Origin: Rhodococcus jostii RHA1
GTDB taxonomy: Bacteria > Actinomycetota > Actinomycetes > Mycobacteriales > Mycobacteriaceae
Reading direction: 5' to 3'
DNA length: 64,000 bases
NCBI RefSeq assembly: GCF_000014565.1
Contig: NC_008268.1
Coordinates: 4,592,501 to 4,656,500, forward strand
A program made the position numbers and the translations under genes. Positions 37,001-45,874 of the stretch are shown piece after piece; positions within the stretch are counted from its first letter, which is position 1; each line of letters begins with the position of its first letter. A model generated the notes under the pieces. It had not been told where the DNA came from. It worked only from the letters and a program-made list of their open reading frames with translations, and did no database searches.

Positions 37001-37627
37001 ATGTCTCGAGACAATGCCTTCGTATCCCGTCCCCTTCGCATCGCCGTCGAACTGACCGGCTCCGGCCACCACCCGGCGGCCGAGGGTGCCACCGGCACGC
37101 GGCCGATCAACGGCGCGGACTACTGGGTGGACCTGACCGCCGACTCGACGGATCAGCTCGACCTCACGTCGTTCCCGCCGAACGTCGTCCGGATCCGGGC
37201 CTCCGATCTGCGTGAGGCGCAGCAGGAACGCGCGCGGATCCGCGCCGAACTCGTCGCCGACGGTCGCGACCCCGACAGCGTCACCGTCCTGGTGGACCTC
37301 GAGGTGCTCATCGCCGGAGAGGCCCGCGCCGCCCGCAAGGAGCTGGCCCTCCTCGACAGCGCCCTGGAGGCGCCGCGTGCTCCGGTGTCGTTGCAGTACA
37401 TCGGAACTCCGGTCGGCCTCGCCGGGCTCATCGCCGACATCCAGGCGGCCGGCGTCGCCGACGGTGTGACCGTGCTGCCGCTGTCGCTGCCCAGAGTTCT
37501 GGAGCAGCTCGTCGACGGCACCCTTCCGTGGCTGGAGGAGCGAGGTCTCGTCACCTCCGCCGACGCCGTCGACGAAGCGCTGCGCCGCTTCGACCTCCCG
37601 CTCCGCGAGCGGGTACTGGCATCCTGA
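37001..37627 (+). CDS. Shortened luciferase-like (NtaA/SnaA/DszA-family) protein
   Basis: 208 residues, about half the 430-450 of the NtaA/SnaA/DszA flavin monooxygenase family. The N-terminus keeps the first strand and GSGHHPAA, like the GxHPAAWR of the family. The C-terminal half (IGTPVGLAGLIADI, GVADGVTVLPLSLPRVLEQL, PWLEERGL) matches the last barrel strands. The central barrel with most flavin and substrate contacts is gone. The frame is intact with a good GAGGA ribosome-binding site, so it may be a working small protein rather than a decayed gene. It is tail-to-tail with a flavin reductase gene. Confidence 0.65.
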   Translation: MSRDNAFVSRPLRIAVELTGSGHHPAAEGATGTRPINGADYWVDLTADSTDQLDLTSFPPNVVRIRASDLREAQQERARIRAELVADGRDPDSVTVLVDLEVLIAGEARAARKELALLDSALEAPRAPVSLQYIGTPVGLAGLIADIQAAGVADGVTVLPLSLPRVLEQLVDGTLPWLEERGLVTSADAVDEALRRFDLPLRERVLAS

Positions 37628-37632
37628 CCAGG

Positions 37633-38280
37633 TCAGTTGCCGTCGTTCGCTGAACCGAGAGGAGTGGGCCGGTAATACCGGCCCTCGTGATACAGCAGGG
37701 GAGCCGAAGCGGAGTCGTCGTCTGCCTCGGCATGGACGCGGGTGACGAGGCCGATGACGAGCGTGTGATCGCCGACGGGGATCAGCTGGTCCACGATGAC
37801 CCGCAACCAGCTGGGAGTTCCGTGGAGGACCGGTTCGCCGGTGTCGAGTCGCGCCCAGAGCGACTCGTCGGCGAACCGCTGGTCGGCGCTTCGGGAGAAT
37901 CGCTGAGCCAGGTGCTGCTGGTGCTCCCCGAGGAGGTGGATCACCAGCGAATCCGCGGAATGAAGTGCATCGATACTGGACGACGTGTTCGCGATGTTGA
38001 ACGACACCAACGGTGGGTCCAGCGAGACCGAGGAGAACGAGGACGCGGTGAAGCCGACCGGGCCGGACCCCGAATCGAGGGTCACGATGGTGACGCCCGC
38101 CGGGTGACGGCGCAGGGCTGCGCGGTAATCCTCGGCGCCGATTCCGGGAGCGAGGTGAGGGTCGCGGGGGAGGTCCGAACCATCGACGGTTTCGGCGTTC
38201 TCGGCTCTGTCGGACAAATCATTCTCCGGGTCGGCCCGTGTGGGCACTGTGTCATTCTCGTTCACGTCACTCTCGTTCAC
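37633..38280 (-). CDS. Flavin reductase (HpaC/DszD-like)
   Basis: About 215 residues from GTG 38280. The core begins near residue 52 ([16 protein letters not shown]) and includes [21 protein letters not shown], the FMN-binding signature of the flavin reductase-like domain. The preceding acidic stretch of about 50 residues is unusual. It would supply reduced flavin to a two-component monooxygenase. TATAGT at 38300-38295 on the minus strand is a likely -10, which argues against the TTG 38295 start. Convergent with the luciferase-like gene, 5 bp apart. Confidence 0.85.
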   Translation of the reverse strand: MNESDVNENDTVPTRADPENDLSDRAENAETVDGSDLPRDPHLAPGIGAEDYRAALRRHPAGVTIVTLDSGSGPVGFTASSFSSVSLDPPLVSFNIANTSSSIDALHSADSLVIHLLGEHQQHLAQRFSRSADQRFADESLWARLDTGEPVLHGTPSWLRVIVDQLIPVGDHTLVIGLVTRVHAEADDDSASAPLLYHEGRYYRPTPLGSANDGN

Positions 38281-38321
38281 GAGATCTGACGTCAACTATA
38301 GGGGCGTGAACCGCCCGGGAT

Positions 38322-38795
38322 TCAGTCGACGTCGATCGCCAGGCCCGCGGTGATCCGCACCAACTCGGAGAACGATGTGCGGAAGACCGTGTCCGGGTGC
38401 CCGGCGGCCGCCCACAGTTCCGCGTACTCCGACAGGGCGTTGTCGACGTACGTCGGAAGGTTCGTGGGATGTCCGAGCGGAGCGATACCCCCGATCGGCT
38501 GTCCGGTCGCGATCCGCACCATGTCGAGGGGCGCCCGGGTCAGATTTCCCTGCAGTCGTTTGCCCGTGTTCGCCAGATCCACCTCGTGCGCACCCGACAC
38601 GAGGAGCAGGATCGGATCGTCGTCCAGGAGGAAGACCAGCGACTTGGTGATGGCCCCGATATCGACCCCCAGAGACTCCGCCGCCTCGGCCGCGGAGTGG
38701 GTGGAGTCGGGCTGGGTCACGATCACCCCATGGTGTCCTCGCGCGATCAGAGTCTCGGCGACATGCGCGGCGTGGGGGTGCAGGGGCGTCGGCAT
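38322..38795 (-). CDS. YbaK/ProX-type aminoacyl-tRNA deacylase
   Basis: 157 residues from ATG 38795. The YbaK fold is recognisable by AITKSLVFLLDDDPILLLVSGAHEVD (K near residue 51), and by GQPIGGIAPLGH toward the C-terminus, the loop that lines the active site. Members hydrolyse mischarged tRNAs such as Cys-tRNA(Pro) or Ala-tRNA(Pro). A frame extending to 38855 overlaps the upstream gene and lacks support. Role in this locus is probably independent of its neighbours. Confidence 0.85.
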   Translation of the reverse strand: MPTPLHPHAAHVAETLIARGHHGVIVTQPDSTHSAAEAAESLGVDIGAITKSLVFLLDDDPILLLVSGAHEVDLANTGKRLQGNLTRAPLDMVRIATGQPIGGIAPLGHPTNLPTYVDNALSEYAELWAAAGHPDTVFRTSFSELVRITAGLAIDVD

Positions 38796-38829
38796 GAACC
38801 AAGAGTAGGTCCATTCCTCCGGCACGACA

Positions 38830-39921
38830 TCAAGAAGCGTCGTCCGACACGACATCGGAACGGGGCGTAGTCGATTCCGGCTTCCGGAGGCGCCGGGCGG
38901 TGAACCCGAACAGCAGTCCGAGCCCGACCGCGGAGTAGAGCACGAGGGCGAGCGCGGGCTGCCCCAGCCCCACGTCGTCGAAGTACACGATGCTTCGAAT
39001 TCCCTCGGTGCCGGCGCCAGGGGTGATCCAGCGTCCGATGGCCGCGTAGAAGGCGGGGATCACGTTCGAACCGAACGCACCGCCGGCGCTGGGATTGCCG
39101 AGAATGACGAAGACGGCGATCGCGAGGGGGACGGCGAGGATGCCGACCGAGGCGCGCAAACCCAGCGTGAACACGGCGGTGCCGAAGACGACACCTGTTC
39201 CGAGGAGCCACAGCGGGAACCAGTGGCCTGCGAACGTGCCGAGCACGTGAGTGGTGATCAGGGCGCCGAGGGCGCCGGACAGCGCGGCGTAGCCGAACAG
39301 GACAGCCGTGTGCACGGACGCCTGACGGAGGCTTCGCGGGGCGCCGACGAACAGGCCGATCGCCGCCGCGAGCAGGTAGCCGCCGACAACCCACCCGACC
39401 GCCAGATAGAAGCCGGACAGTCCGCGGTTGTCGTGCGCACCGACCGGAATTTCGTCGCGGACCGTGAACTGGCGACCCTGGCTGTTCTCCGCCTCGGCGA
39501 AGACCGATTCGAGCGCGCTGGAGATGGAACTGCCGCCCGCGCTCGCCGTGATCAGGGTGTCGGGGCCGACGGGGTTCATGACGAACGCACCCTGGATCTC
39601 GCGGTCGTGGAGGAGCCGCCGGGCTTCCGCGGTGTCCGAGACGACACGGGCGCGCAGCGGCCTGCCGTCGATCGCATCGAGCCGGTCGGCGACCTGCTGG
39701 TCCGTGCCTGCGGGCAGTCCCTCCGCCGCGACGACACCGATCTCGATGTCGCGGGGCGTGGGCTGATGGAACGCGGCCACGTAGCTGAGGATGAAGCCGA
39801 GCTGGAGGAGGAGAACGCCGAAGACCAGCGCGACCATCACCTTGGGTGCGCCGTACTTCGACACCGGACTGTCGTGGTGCACGGGAGCCGGGGTGGGGGG
39901 TTGGCTGTCGGTCATGGTCAT
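38830..39921 (-). CDS. DUF3533/YhgE-type membrane protein, likely efflux-related
   Basis: 363 residues: one N-terminal membrane helix (about 26-50), an extracytoplasmic domain of about 115 residues containing LHDREIQGAFVMNP, and five or six C-terminal helices. This is the architecture of DUF3533 and YhgE/Pip-like proteins related to ABC-2 permeases. No ATPase gene is adjacent. The gene is divergent from a TetR gene and the two share a 31-bp palindrome, so it is probably induced by a compound it exports. Confidence 0.75.
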   Translation of the reverse strand: MTMTDSQPPTPAPVHHDSPVSKYGAPKVMVALVFGVLLLQLGFILSYVAAFHQPTPRDIEIGVVAAEGLPAGTDQQVADRLDAIDGRPLRARVVSDTAEARRLLHDREIQGAFVMNPVGPDTLITASAGGSSISSALESVFAEAENSQGRQFTVRDEIPVGAHDNRGLSGFYLAVGWVVGGYLLAAAIGLFVGAPRSLRQASVHTAVLFGYAALSGALGALITTHVLGTFAGHWFPLWLLGTGVVFGTAVFTLGLRASVGILAVPLAIAVFVILGNPSAGGAFGSNVIPAFYAAIGRWITPGAGTEGIRSIVYFDDVGLGQPALALVLYSAVGLGLLFGFTARRLRKPESTTPRSDVVSDDAS

Positions 39922-39942
39922 CGGACGTCCTCGATCCTTGTC

Positions 39943-39973
39943 GATACCGTGGGTATTGAATACCCTAGGTATC
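39943..39973. promoter_or_regulatory. 31-bp palindromic TetR operator
   Basis: Left arm GATACCGTGGGTATT (39943-39957), central G, right arm AATACCCTAGGTATC (39959-39973). Thirteen of fifteen arm positions pair. It abuts the TetR start codon at 39974 and is 21 bp from the divergent membrane-protein gene, so a bound repressor would block both. Confidence 0.82.
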
Positions 39974-40624
39974 GTGACTGAAGATCGTCAACCGGACAGT
40001 CGTCACACCGAATGGGCGCCCACGACGCGTCCCGGACGTGACGTCGTGCGTCAGCGCCTCCTCGACGCCGCGGCGGAGGAATTCGCCGAGCGCGGCTTCA
40101 GCGCGGCCAGGCTCGCCGAGGTGGCACGCCGGGCCGGATTCACCAAGGGGGCGGTCTACTCGAACTTCGAGTCGAAGCAGGACCTGTTCGCCGAACTCTT
40201 CGCCGCGCGCTCACTCGAACTGGCGGGACGGGTCCTCGCCGAGATCGCCGGCATGAACCCCTCGGACGCCGCGGGCAAAGGCGGCGAGGCGATCGCGTCG
40301 TGGATGGTGCGCGAGCCGGGATGGTCGCTGCTGGTTCTCGAATTCGGCGTGCTCGCGGCACGTGACCCGCAGATCGCGCAGGCCTACCTGCGGGAGCGGC
40401 GGCAACTGCGGGGAAAGCTCGTCGAACTGATCGGTGAACGCGCGCAGGAATGGGGGGTCGACGACACGTTCGACGTCCGCACCACGGCCATCTCGCTGAT
40501 GGCCCTCATCTCCGGTCTCGTGCTCGAGCACTCCGTAGACCCCGAGGAAGTGGATCAATCGACGATGGGCGCCGCAGTCACCGCCCTGTTCGCGGGTGCC
40601 GTCGCGAGGGCCGGGCTGACCTGA
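39974..40624 (+). CDS. TetR-family repressor, divergent from the DUF3533-type gene
   Basis: 216 residues. DNA-binding segment ARLAEVARRAGFTKGAVYSNF at about residues 47-67 is typical of TetR proteins. The GTG start lies directly against the palindrome with no room for a ribosome-binding site, so the mRNA is probably leaderless and repression autoregulatory. ORF extension upstream through the operator is not plausible. Confidence 0.88.
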   Translation: MTEDRQPDSRHTEWAPTTRPGRDVVRQRLLDAAAEEFAERGFSAARLAEVARRAGFTKGAVYSNFESKQDLFAELFAARSLELAGRVLAEIAGMNPSDAAGKGGEAIASWMVREPGWSLLVLEFGVLAARDPQIAQAYLRERRQLRGKLVELIGERAQEWGVDDTFDVRTTAISLMALISGLVLEHSVDPEEVDQSTMGAAVTALFAGAVARAGLT

Positions 40625-40626
40625 TC

Positions 40627-41694
40627 TCAGGCGGTGTGCGCGACGACCCCGTCGAGGAAGCCGTCGATGTGCGCCCACGTGGAGTCCCTCGCCTTCGGGC
40701 CCGCGACGAGTCCCAGGTGGCTGCCCGGCGCGGACTCGAACCGCACCGACGGAGAACCGGTGAACACGTCCGTCGCCGCCCGGACCGACGGGATCGGGGC
40801 GATGACGTCCTCGGTGCCGCCGATCGCGAGAACCGGCACCGCGAGATCGGCCAGCGCGATCGCGCCGTTCCGGGTCTCGAAACTCCCCGCGGCGAGCGCG
40901 TTCCCGAGGATCAGCTGGGTGCAGACCTGGCGGAAGAACCGTGCGGGATAACCCGGCATGTCGGCCATGAACCGGTCGATGGACTCCATGCGCGCGAGGG
41001 TCTCGGTGTCGTGCAGGTTCCGGGCGATGAACCACGGCTTGGTGAGCTCGCGCTGAAGCGCGGTGAAGCGGTAGCTCGCCTGGACCAGCGGGGCAGGCAG
41101 CCCGCCCATCGCCTGAGTCGCGGTGGTGAGGGGGCGATCGCCGGTGAACCGGCCGACCATCCGCAGCGGCGCGATCATGGTCACCGACTCGTAATCGATC
41201 GGCGTGCCGATCGCCGTCACGGAACCGATCGGCAGATAGTTCCGGCACGCAGCCGTGAGCAGCGACATCGTTCCCCCGAGGCTCCAGCCGATGAGGTCGA
41301 CGGGTGCACCGTCGTGGAGTCGGGACACACGCTCGACCGCCGCCGGGATGAAGTCGTCTATCCAGTCCTCGAACCCGAGGCCGCGGTCGGAGTAGCCCAT
41401 GGTGCCGTAGTCGACGAGATACGCCGCCTTGCCCGAACCGGCCAGGTGCGCGGCCAGGCTCTGGCCCGGCCGGAGGTCGAAGCAGTGTGCGGGCGCCGCG
41501 AGCGGGGGGACGAGTAGGACGGGCCGGCCGCCGTCGGTCTCGGTGGCGTCGAACCGGTAGAGGTCCTGATGGGGCGCCTCGTGGATGCGCGTCGACGGGG
41601 TTCGCTGGACCGGCGCGATTCCGCCGCCGAAGGACAGTCGCCAGGCGTTGCGGGTCAGCGTGTTCAGCGTCGGGTTCCAGGCGATGTCGAGCAC
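40627..41694 (-). CDS. PhaC-like alpha/beta hydrolase
   Basis: 355 residues resembling the PHA-synthase-like branch of alpha/beta hydrolases (LDIAWNPTLN start, LVDYGTMGYSD, TGDRPLT). The nucleophile elbow is GWSLGG with Ser138, whereas true PHA synthases use Cys. GSHLGLVAG near the C-terminus supplies the histidine. It is therefore more likely an ester hydrolase or acyltransferase than a polymerase. GTG start with GAGAGGA upstream. It lies 75 nt after the FAD oxidoreductase gene on the same strand. Confidence 0.78.
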   Translation of the reverse strand: MLDIAWNPTLNTLTRNAWRLSFGGGIAPVQRTPSTRIHEAPHQDLYRFDATETDGGRPVLLVPPLAAPAHCFDLRPGQSLAAHLAGSGKAAYLVDYGTMGYSDRGLGFEDWIDDFIPAAVERVSRLHDGAPVDLIGWSLGGTMSLLTAACRNYLPIGSVTAIGTPIDYESVTMIAPLRMVGRFTGDRPLTTATQAMGGLPAPLVQASYRFTALQRELTKPWFIARNLHDTETLARMESIDRFMADMPGYPARFFRQVCTQLILGNALAAGSFETRNGAIALADLAVPVLAIGGTEDVIAPIPSVRAATDVFTGSPSVRFESAPGSHLGLVAGPKARDSTWAHIDGFLDGVVAHTA

Positions 41695-41769
41695 GGATTT
41701 CCTCTCGTGGCGGCGCAGATCGTTGAGGTATCTGTGACTTCAATATACAGGTAATCTCGCGGTCGCCCG

Positions 41770-43089
41770 TCAGCGGGAGGCGAGCAGAACCCGCAACACC
41801 GTCGCCGGCCGGAGCAGCGCCCCCGGACGGTCCAGAAGATGCGTCACCCGGAGGAACGCCGACCCCACGGCCGGGTCGACGGACGCCGCCCGATCGAGCC
41901 GTGACGTGTACGCATTGACCAACCGGACCCGCGCCGACCGCCGACCGGGCACGGCCGGGATCCGCAGGTCGTTGTCGACGGTAAGCGTCCACGCGGCATC
42001 GATACACCGGTTCGCCCCACGGAGGAACCGGCGACCGAGATGCGTCCGCCCCGACCGCAGGCAGTCCCGCAGGATCGTCGCCTCCACCGCGGCCACGCTC
42101 ATGCCCTGGCCGTAGATCGGGTTGAACGAGCAGATGGCGTCCGCGAACGGTAGATAGTTCGACGGCAGATCGTCCGCGGAATAGTGCCGCCGGACGGTCG
42201 TCGGGATCCGGTACCGCACTCCGGCGTCCACCGGCTCGGCCGTGCGCAGTGCGTCGTACATGTCGGGGGCGGGAAACGACTTCACGAAGTCGAGGAAACC
42301 GTCCGGGTCCAGTGGCGGCACGTCGTCCCCGTACCCGGCGAGAGTGACGATCCAGGTGCCGTCCTCCTGCACGCCCATGAATCCGCTGCGCGGACTCGAC
42401 GGTCCCGGCGCCATCCCGATGCCGGAATCCCCGTCCAGATGCGGCGGGTCGAGCCGGAAGTGCCTCGTCGCGTAGCTGACGTCCACGGCCAGCTGCGTCT
42501 CGGCCGGCGGCGCGAACCCCAGCTCGCCGAGCCGGGCGACAGTCTGCGAACTGCGGCCGGACGAGTCCACGACGAGATCGGTCTCGACGACCTCCGGCGG
42601 GACGCCGCCCCGGTGCTGCATGGTCACGCCGGTCACCCGGCCGCCGTCGACGGTGACACCCGTGACGTCGGAACGGTCCCGTATCCGCACGTTCGGCAGG
42701 GCCTCGACCCGGCTGCGCATCTGCCACTCCACGAGCGGCCTGCTCGCGAGAATGCCGGGGACGCCACTGATCTCGCGCGCCATCCGATGCCCGTCGACGA
42801 TCCACCGGATGTCGCCCAGTGCGTCGCCCGCGGTGGCGCCGAGGGCCAGGAGCTCGGACACGAACCCCGGCAGGAGGTCCTCCATCGCGGCCTGCCCGCC
42901 TGCGAGAAGCGCGTGCACGTGCCGGGCCTGCGGCACGCACCTGCGCGGGACGGCCGTGTCGGGCAGGATGTCGCGGTCGAGGACGACGACGCTCCGGAAC
43001 GAGCCGGCGAGAGCCGCCGCGGCAAGCAGTCCCCCCATTCCGGCGCCGACGACTACGGCGTTGCCGGCCGGGGTCGTCCGGTGCGTCAT
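41770..43089 (-). CDS. FAD-dependent oxidoreductase/monooxygenase
   Basis: 439 residues. An N-terminal Rossmann motif VVVGAGMGGLLAAAAL binds FAD, DLVVDSSGRSS is a second flavin contact, and YLPFADAICSFNPIYGQGMS matches the GD-type motif region of group A flavoprotein hydroxylases and related halogenase-like or geranylgeranyl reductase-like enzymes. Substrate is not identifiable. It may form a unit with the hydrolase gene downstream. Confidence 0.75.
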   Translation of the reverse strand: MTHRTTPAGNAVVVGAGMGGLLAAAALAGSFRSVVVLDRDILPDTAVPRRCVPQARHVHALLAGGQAAMEDLLPGFVSELLALGATAGDALGDIRWIVDGHRMAREISGVPGILASRPLVEWQMRSRVEALPNVRIRDRSDVTGVTVDGGRVTGVTMQHRGGVPPEVVETDLVVDSSGRSSQTVARLGELGFAPPAETQLAVDVSYATRHFRLDPPHLDGDSGIGMAPGPSSPRSGFMGVQEDGTWIVTLAGYGDDVPPLDPDGFLDFVKSFPAPDMYDALRTAEPVDAGVRYRIPTTVRRHYSADDLPSNYLPFADAICSFNPIYGQGMSVAAVEATILRDCLRSGRTHLGRRFLRGANRCIDAAWTLTVDNDLRIPAVPGRRSARVRLVNAYTSRLDRAASVDPAVGSAFLRVTHLLDRPGALLRPATVLRVLLASR

Positions 43090-43171
43090 GGCGGCTGTCC
43101 GTTCACAAGACGGTGCAGAGACCTCCAGGGTATTTCGCCTGACCTCGGAGAGCGGTGGTTACTCTGGAGTA

Positions 43172-44002
43172 ATGACCGAACAGAAGACCTGGAATGCGTT
43201 CACCGTCGAGCGCAAGGATCACGTCGCGCAGGTGACGCTCATCGGACCCGGAAAGGGCAACGCGATGGGCCCGGATTTCTGGAGCGAGCTTCCCGAGATC
43301 TTCGGGGAACTCGACACCGATCCGGACGTGCGGGCCGTGGTGATCGCCGGCTCCGGCAAGAACTTCTCCTTCGGTCTCGACCTGCCCGCCATGAGCGGCA
43401 GCTTCGGGTCCGTCCTCGCAGACAAGGCGCAGGCCGGCCCGCGTACCACGTTCCACGACATGATCAAGCGGATGCAGTCCGGCATCAACGCGGTCGCCGA
43501 CTGCCGCAAGCCGGTAGTCGCGGCCGTCCAGGGCTGGTGCATCGGCGGCGGCGTCGACCTGATCTCCGCGTGCGACATCCGCTACGCGAGCACCGACGCG
43601 AAGTTCAGCATCCGTGAGGTGAAGGTCGCGATCGTCGCCGACATGGGCAGCTTCGCCAGGCTGCCCGCCATCATCGGCGACGGCCACCTGCGGGAACTCG
43701 CGCTCACCGGCAAGGACATCGACTCCGGGCGCGCCGAGAAGATCGGTCTCGTCAACGACGTCTTCGCGGACGCCGACGCCGTCCTCGCCGCCGCGCACGC
43801 GACCGCGGCCGAGATCGCGGCGAACCCGCCGCTCGTCGTGCACGGCATCAAGGACGTCCTCGACCACTCCCGCGCGGCCGCCGTCGACGACAGTCTCCGC
43901 TACGTCGCCGCGTGGAACGCCGCGTTCCTGCCGTCGCAGGACCTGACCGAGGCGATCACCGCCGTCTTCGAGAAGCGCGCCCCCGAATTCACGGGCGAAT
44001 AA
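43172..44002 (+). CDS. Crotonase-family delta(3,5)-delta(2,4)-dienoyl-CoA isomerase-like protein
   Basis: 276 residues. The oxyanion-hole segments are GKNFSFGLDL and VQGWCIGGGVDLISACDIR. Three acidic residues, D129, E149 and D157, keep the exact spacing (20 and 8) of the catalytic acids D176, E196 and D204 of rat dienoyl-CoA isomerase, so isomerisation of dienoyl-CoA from unsaturated fatty acids is more likely than hydration. Divergent from the FAD oxidoreductase gene (82 nt), followed by a hairpin. Confidence 0.85.
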   Translation: MTEQKTWNAFTVERKDHVAQVTLIGPGKGNAMGPDFWSELPEIFGELDTDPDVRAVVIAGSGKNFSFGLDLPAMSGSFGSVLADKAQAGPRTTFHDMIKRMQSGINAVADCRKPVVAAVQGWCIGGGVDLISACDIRYASTDAKFSIREVKVAIVADMGSFARLPAIIGDGHLRELALTGKDIDSGRAEKIGLVNDVFADADAVLAAAHATAAEIAANPPLVVHGIKDVLDHSRAAAVDDSLRYVAAWNAAFLPSQDLTEAITAVFEKRAPEFTGE

Positions 44003-44018
44003 TCGGTCCGCTGACGCG

Positions 44019-44044
44019 GCCGCACCTCCGGGACGGGGTGCGGC
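44019..44044 (+). terminator. Hairpin after the dienoyl-CoA isomerase gene
   Basis: GCCGCACC (44019-44026) pairs perfectly with GGTGCGGC (44037-44044), 10-nt loop, 16 nt after the stop codon. Confidence 0.65.
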
Positions 44045-44155
44045 TGTGTCGCAGACGCTTATCCGCAGGTAAAGCCCAGTTCATCAGTTGCCCGAAACCT
44101 CGACGCCCTCGCATACTTGCGGACTACAAGTAAACGACAGCGCAGCGAGGAAACA

Positions 44156-45814
44156 GTGTCGAATTCGGTCGAAACGCCGGTGGCCTACACCCACCGGCAG
44201 ATCCTGGCTGTACTCAGTGGGTTGATGCTCGGCATGTTCCTCGCCGCGCTCGACCAGACGATCGTGGCGACGGCGATCCGGACCATCGCCGACGACCTCG
44301 ACGGGTATTCGCTGCAGGCGTGGGCCACCACAGCGTACCTCGTCACCGCCACCCTGGCGACGCCGCTCTACGGCAAACTGTCCGACATCTACGGCCGCAA
44401 GCCGTTCTTCATGTTCGCGATCACGGTGTTCGTGATCGGCTCGGTGATGTGCACGTTCTCGACGTCGATGTACATGCTCGCGGCCTTCCGCGCAGTGCAG
44501 GGACTCGGCGCAGGCGGTCTGTTCTCGTTGGCGCTCACCATCATCGGCGACATCGTCTCCCCGCGTGAACGGGCCAAATACCAGGGCTACTTCCTGGCCG
44601 TGTTCGGCACCTCCAGCGTCCTCGGCCCCGTCCTCGGCGGAGTGTTCGCCGGGCAGGACGTGATCCTCGGAATCGATGGCTGGCGTTGGGTTTTCCTCGT
44701 CAACGTGCCGGTGGGACTGGTCGCGCTCACGGTCGTCTCCCGCGTGCTGCACCTGCCGCGACGACCGAGCGGAAGCCGGCGGATCGACTGGTGGGGCGCG
44801 ATCGCCCTCGCAGTGGGTGTGGTGCCGCTGCTCGTGGTCGCCGAACAGGGGCACAGCTGGGGATGGGGCAGCTCGAAGTCGTTGGCGTGCTACGTGATCG
44901 GCGTCATCGGTGTGCTCGCCTTCGTGTCGGTGGAACTGGCGATGAAGGACGACGCACTCATCCCGATGCGCTTCTTCCGCAACAGCACCTTCGCGCTCGG
45001 TGTCGTGATCAGCCTCGTCGTGGGCGCCGTCATGTTCGGCGGCATCACCCTGCTACCGCAGTACCTACAGGTGGTGAAGGGCTCGAGCCCCACCCTGGCC
45101 GGGTTCCAGATCCTGCCGATGGTCCTCGGCCTCATGGCCGGCTCGGTGGTCAGCGGTCAGATGATCTCGCGGACCGGGCGGTACCGGTACTTCCCGATCC
45201 TGGGCACCGCCCTGATCGGGATCGGCGCGTTCCTGCTGCACACGCTGGCCGCGGACACCCCGATGCCCGTCGTGATGGTGTTCATGCTGATCCTCGGACT
45301 CGGTCTCGGAAACCTGATGCAGCCCCTCACCCTCGCCATTCAGAACGCACTGCCCCCGCAGGACATGGGGGTATCGACCGGAGCGGCCACGTTCTTCCGG
45401 CAGATCGGCGGCACCGCAGGCGTCGCAATCTTCCTGTCGATCCTCTTCTCCCGCCTCACCCCGGCCATCGGCGAGCGGGTGACAGCCGCCGCCGGCACAG
45501 CCGACTTCCGTCGAGCCGTGGCCGCGGCCGCACAGAGCAACGACCCCGCGGAGGCCGCCATGGGCCAGGGCATGCTCAGCCCCGACCACACCGGCGTCAG
45601 CGGAGTCCTCACGGACAGCTCGGTGATCGGAAAACTCGACGACGTGCTGGCCCTGCCCTTCCGGGAAGGATTCGCCGACGCAATCGGATCCGTCTTCCTC
45701 AGCGTGTCGATGCTCGCCGTCGTCGCCTTCGTCCTCACCCTGCTGTGGAAGGAAGTGCCGCTCCGCAGCGAGTCCGGCCTCCAGGCCGCGGCGCGGGGAG
45801 ACGCGCAGGAGTGA
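44156..45814 (+). CDS. EmrB/QacA-type MFS multidrug exporter (DHA2, 14 helices)
   Basis: 552 residues with fourteen hydrophobic helices. Signatures are LDQTIVATAIRTI in helix 1, GKLSDIYGRKPFF (motif A) and GPVLGGVFAG (motif C) in helix 5. It exports hydrophobic drugs or metabolites using the proton gradient. GTG 44156 is chosen for GAGGA just upstream. The loop of about 40 residues between helices 13 and 14 (RAVAAAAQSNDPAEAAMGQG region) is typical for actinobacterial members. No regulator gene is adjacent. Confidence 0.88.
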   Translation: MSNSVETPVAYTHRQILAVLSGLMLGMFLAALDQTIVATAIRTIADDLDGYSLQAWATTAYLVTATLATPLYGKLSDIYGRKPFFMFAITVFVIGSVMCTFSTSMYMLAAFRAVQGLGAGGLFSLALTIIGDIVSPRERAKYQGYFLAVFGTSSVLGPVLGGVFAGQDVILGIDGWRWVFLVNVPVGLVALTVVSRVLHLPRRPSGSRRIDWWGAIALAVGVVPLLVVAEQGHSWGWGSSKSLACYVIGVIGVLAFVSVELAMKDDALIPMRFFRNSTFALGVVISLVVGAVMFGGITLLPQYLQVVKGSSPTLAGFQILPMVLGLMAGSVVSGQMISRTGRYRYFPILGTALIGIGAFLLHTLAADTPMPVVMVFMLILGLGLGNLMQPLTLAIQNALPPQDMGVSTGAATFFRQIGGTAGVAIFLSILFSRLTPAIGERVTAAAGTADFRRAVAAAAQSNDPAEAAMGQGMLSPDHTGVSGVLTDSSVIGKLDDVLALPFREGFADAIGSVFLSVSMLAVVAFVLTLLWKEVPLRSESGLQAAARGDAQE

Positions 45815-45819
45815 GACGC

Positions 45820-45857
45820 CAACGGCGCCCACCCCCCGCGGGGGGTGGGCGCCGTTG
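45820..45857. terminator. Perfect 38-nt palindrome, terminator
   Basis: The arms 45820-45837 and 45840-45857 are perfectly complementary; the central GC is itself self-complementary. It lies 5 nt after the MFS stop codon and upstream of a tandem repeat, between convergent genes, so it can end transcription from both sides. Confidence 0.85.
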
Positions 45858-45874
45858 CCGCAAATATCGGGAGG

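Noticed and set aside
40211..42940. 909-codon minus-strand frame
   Set aside because: Arg/Gly-rich shadow in another frame of the hydrolase and FAD oxidoreductase genes.
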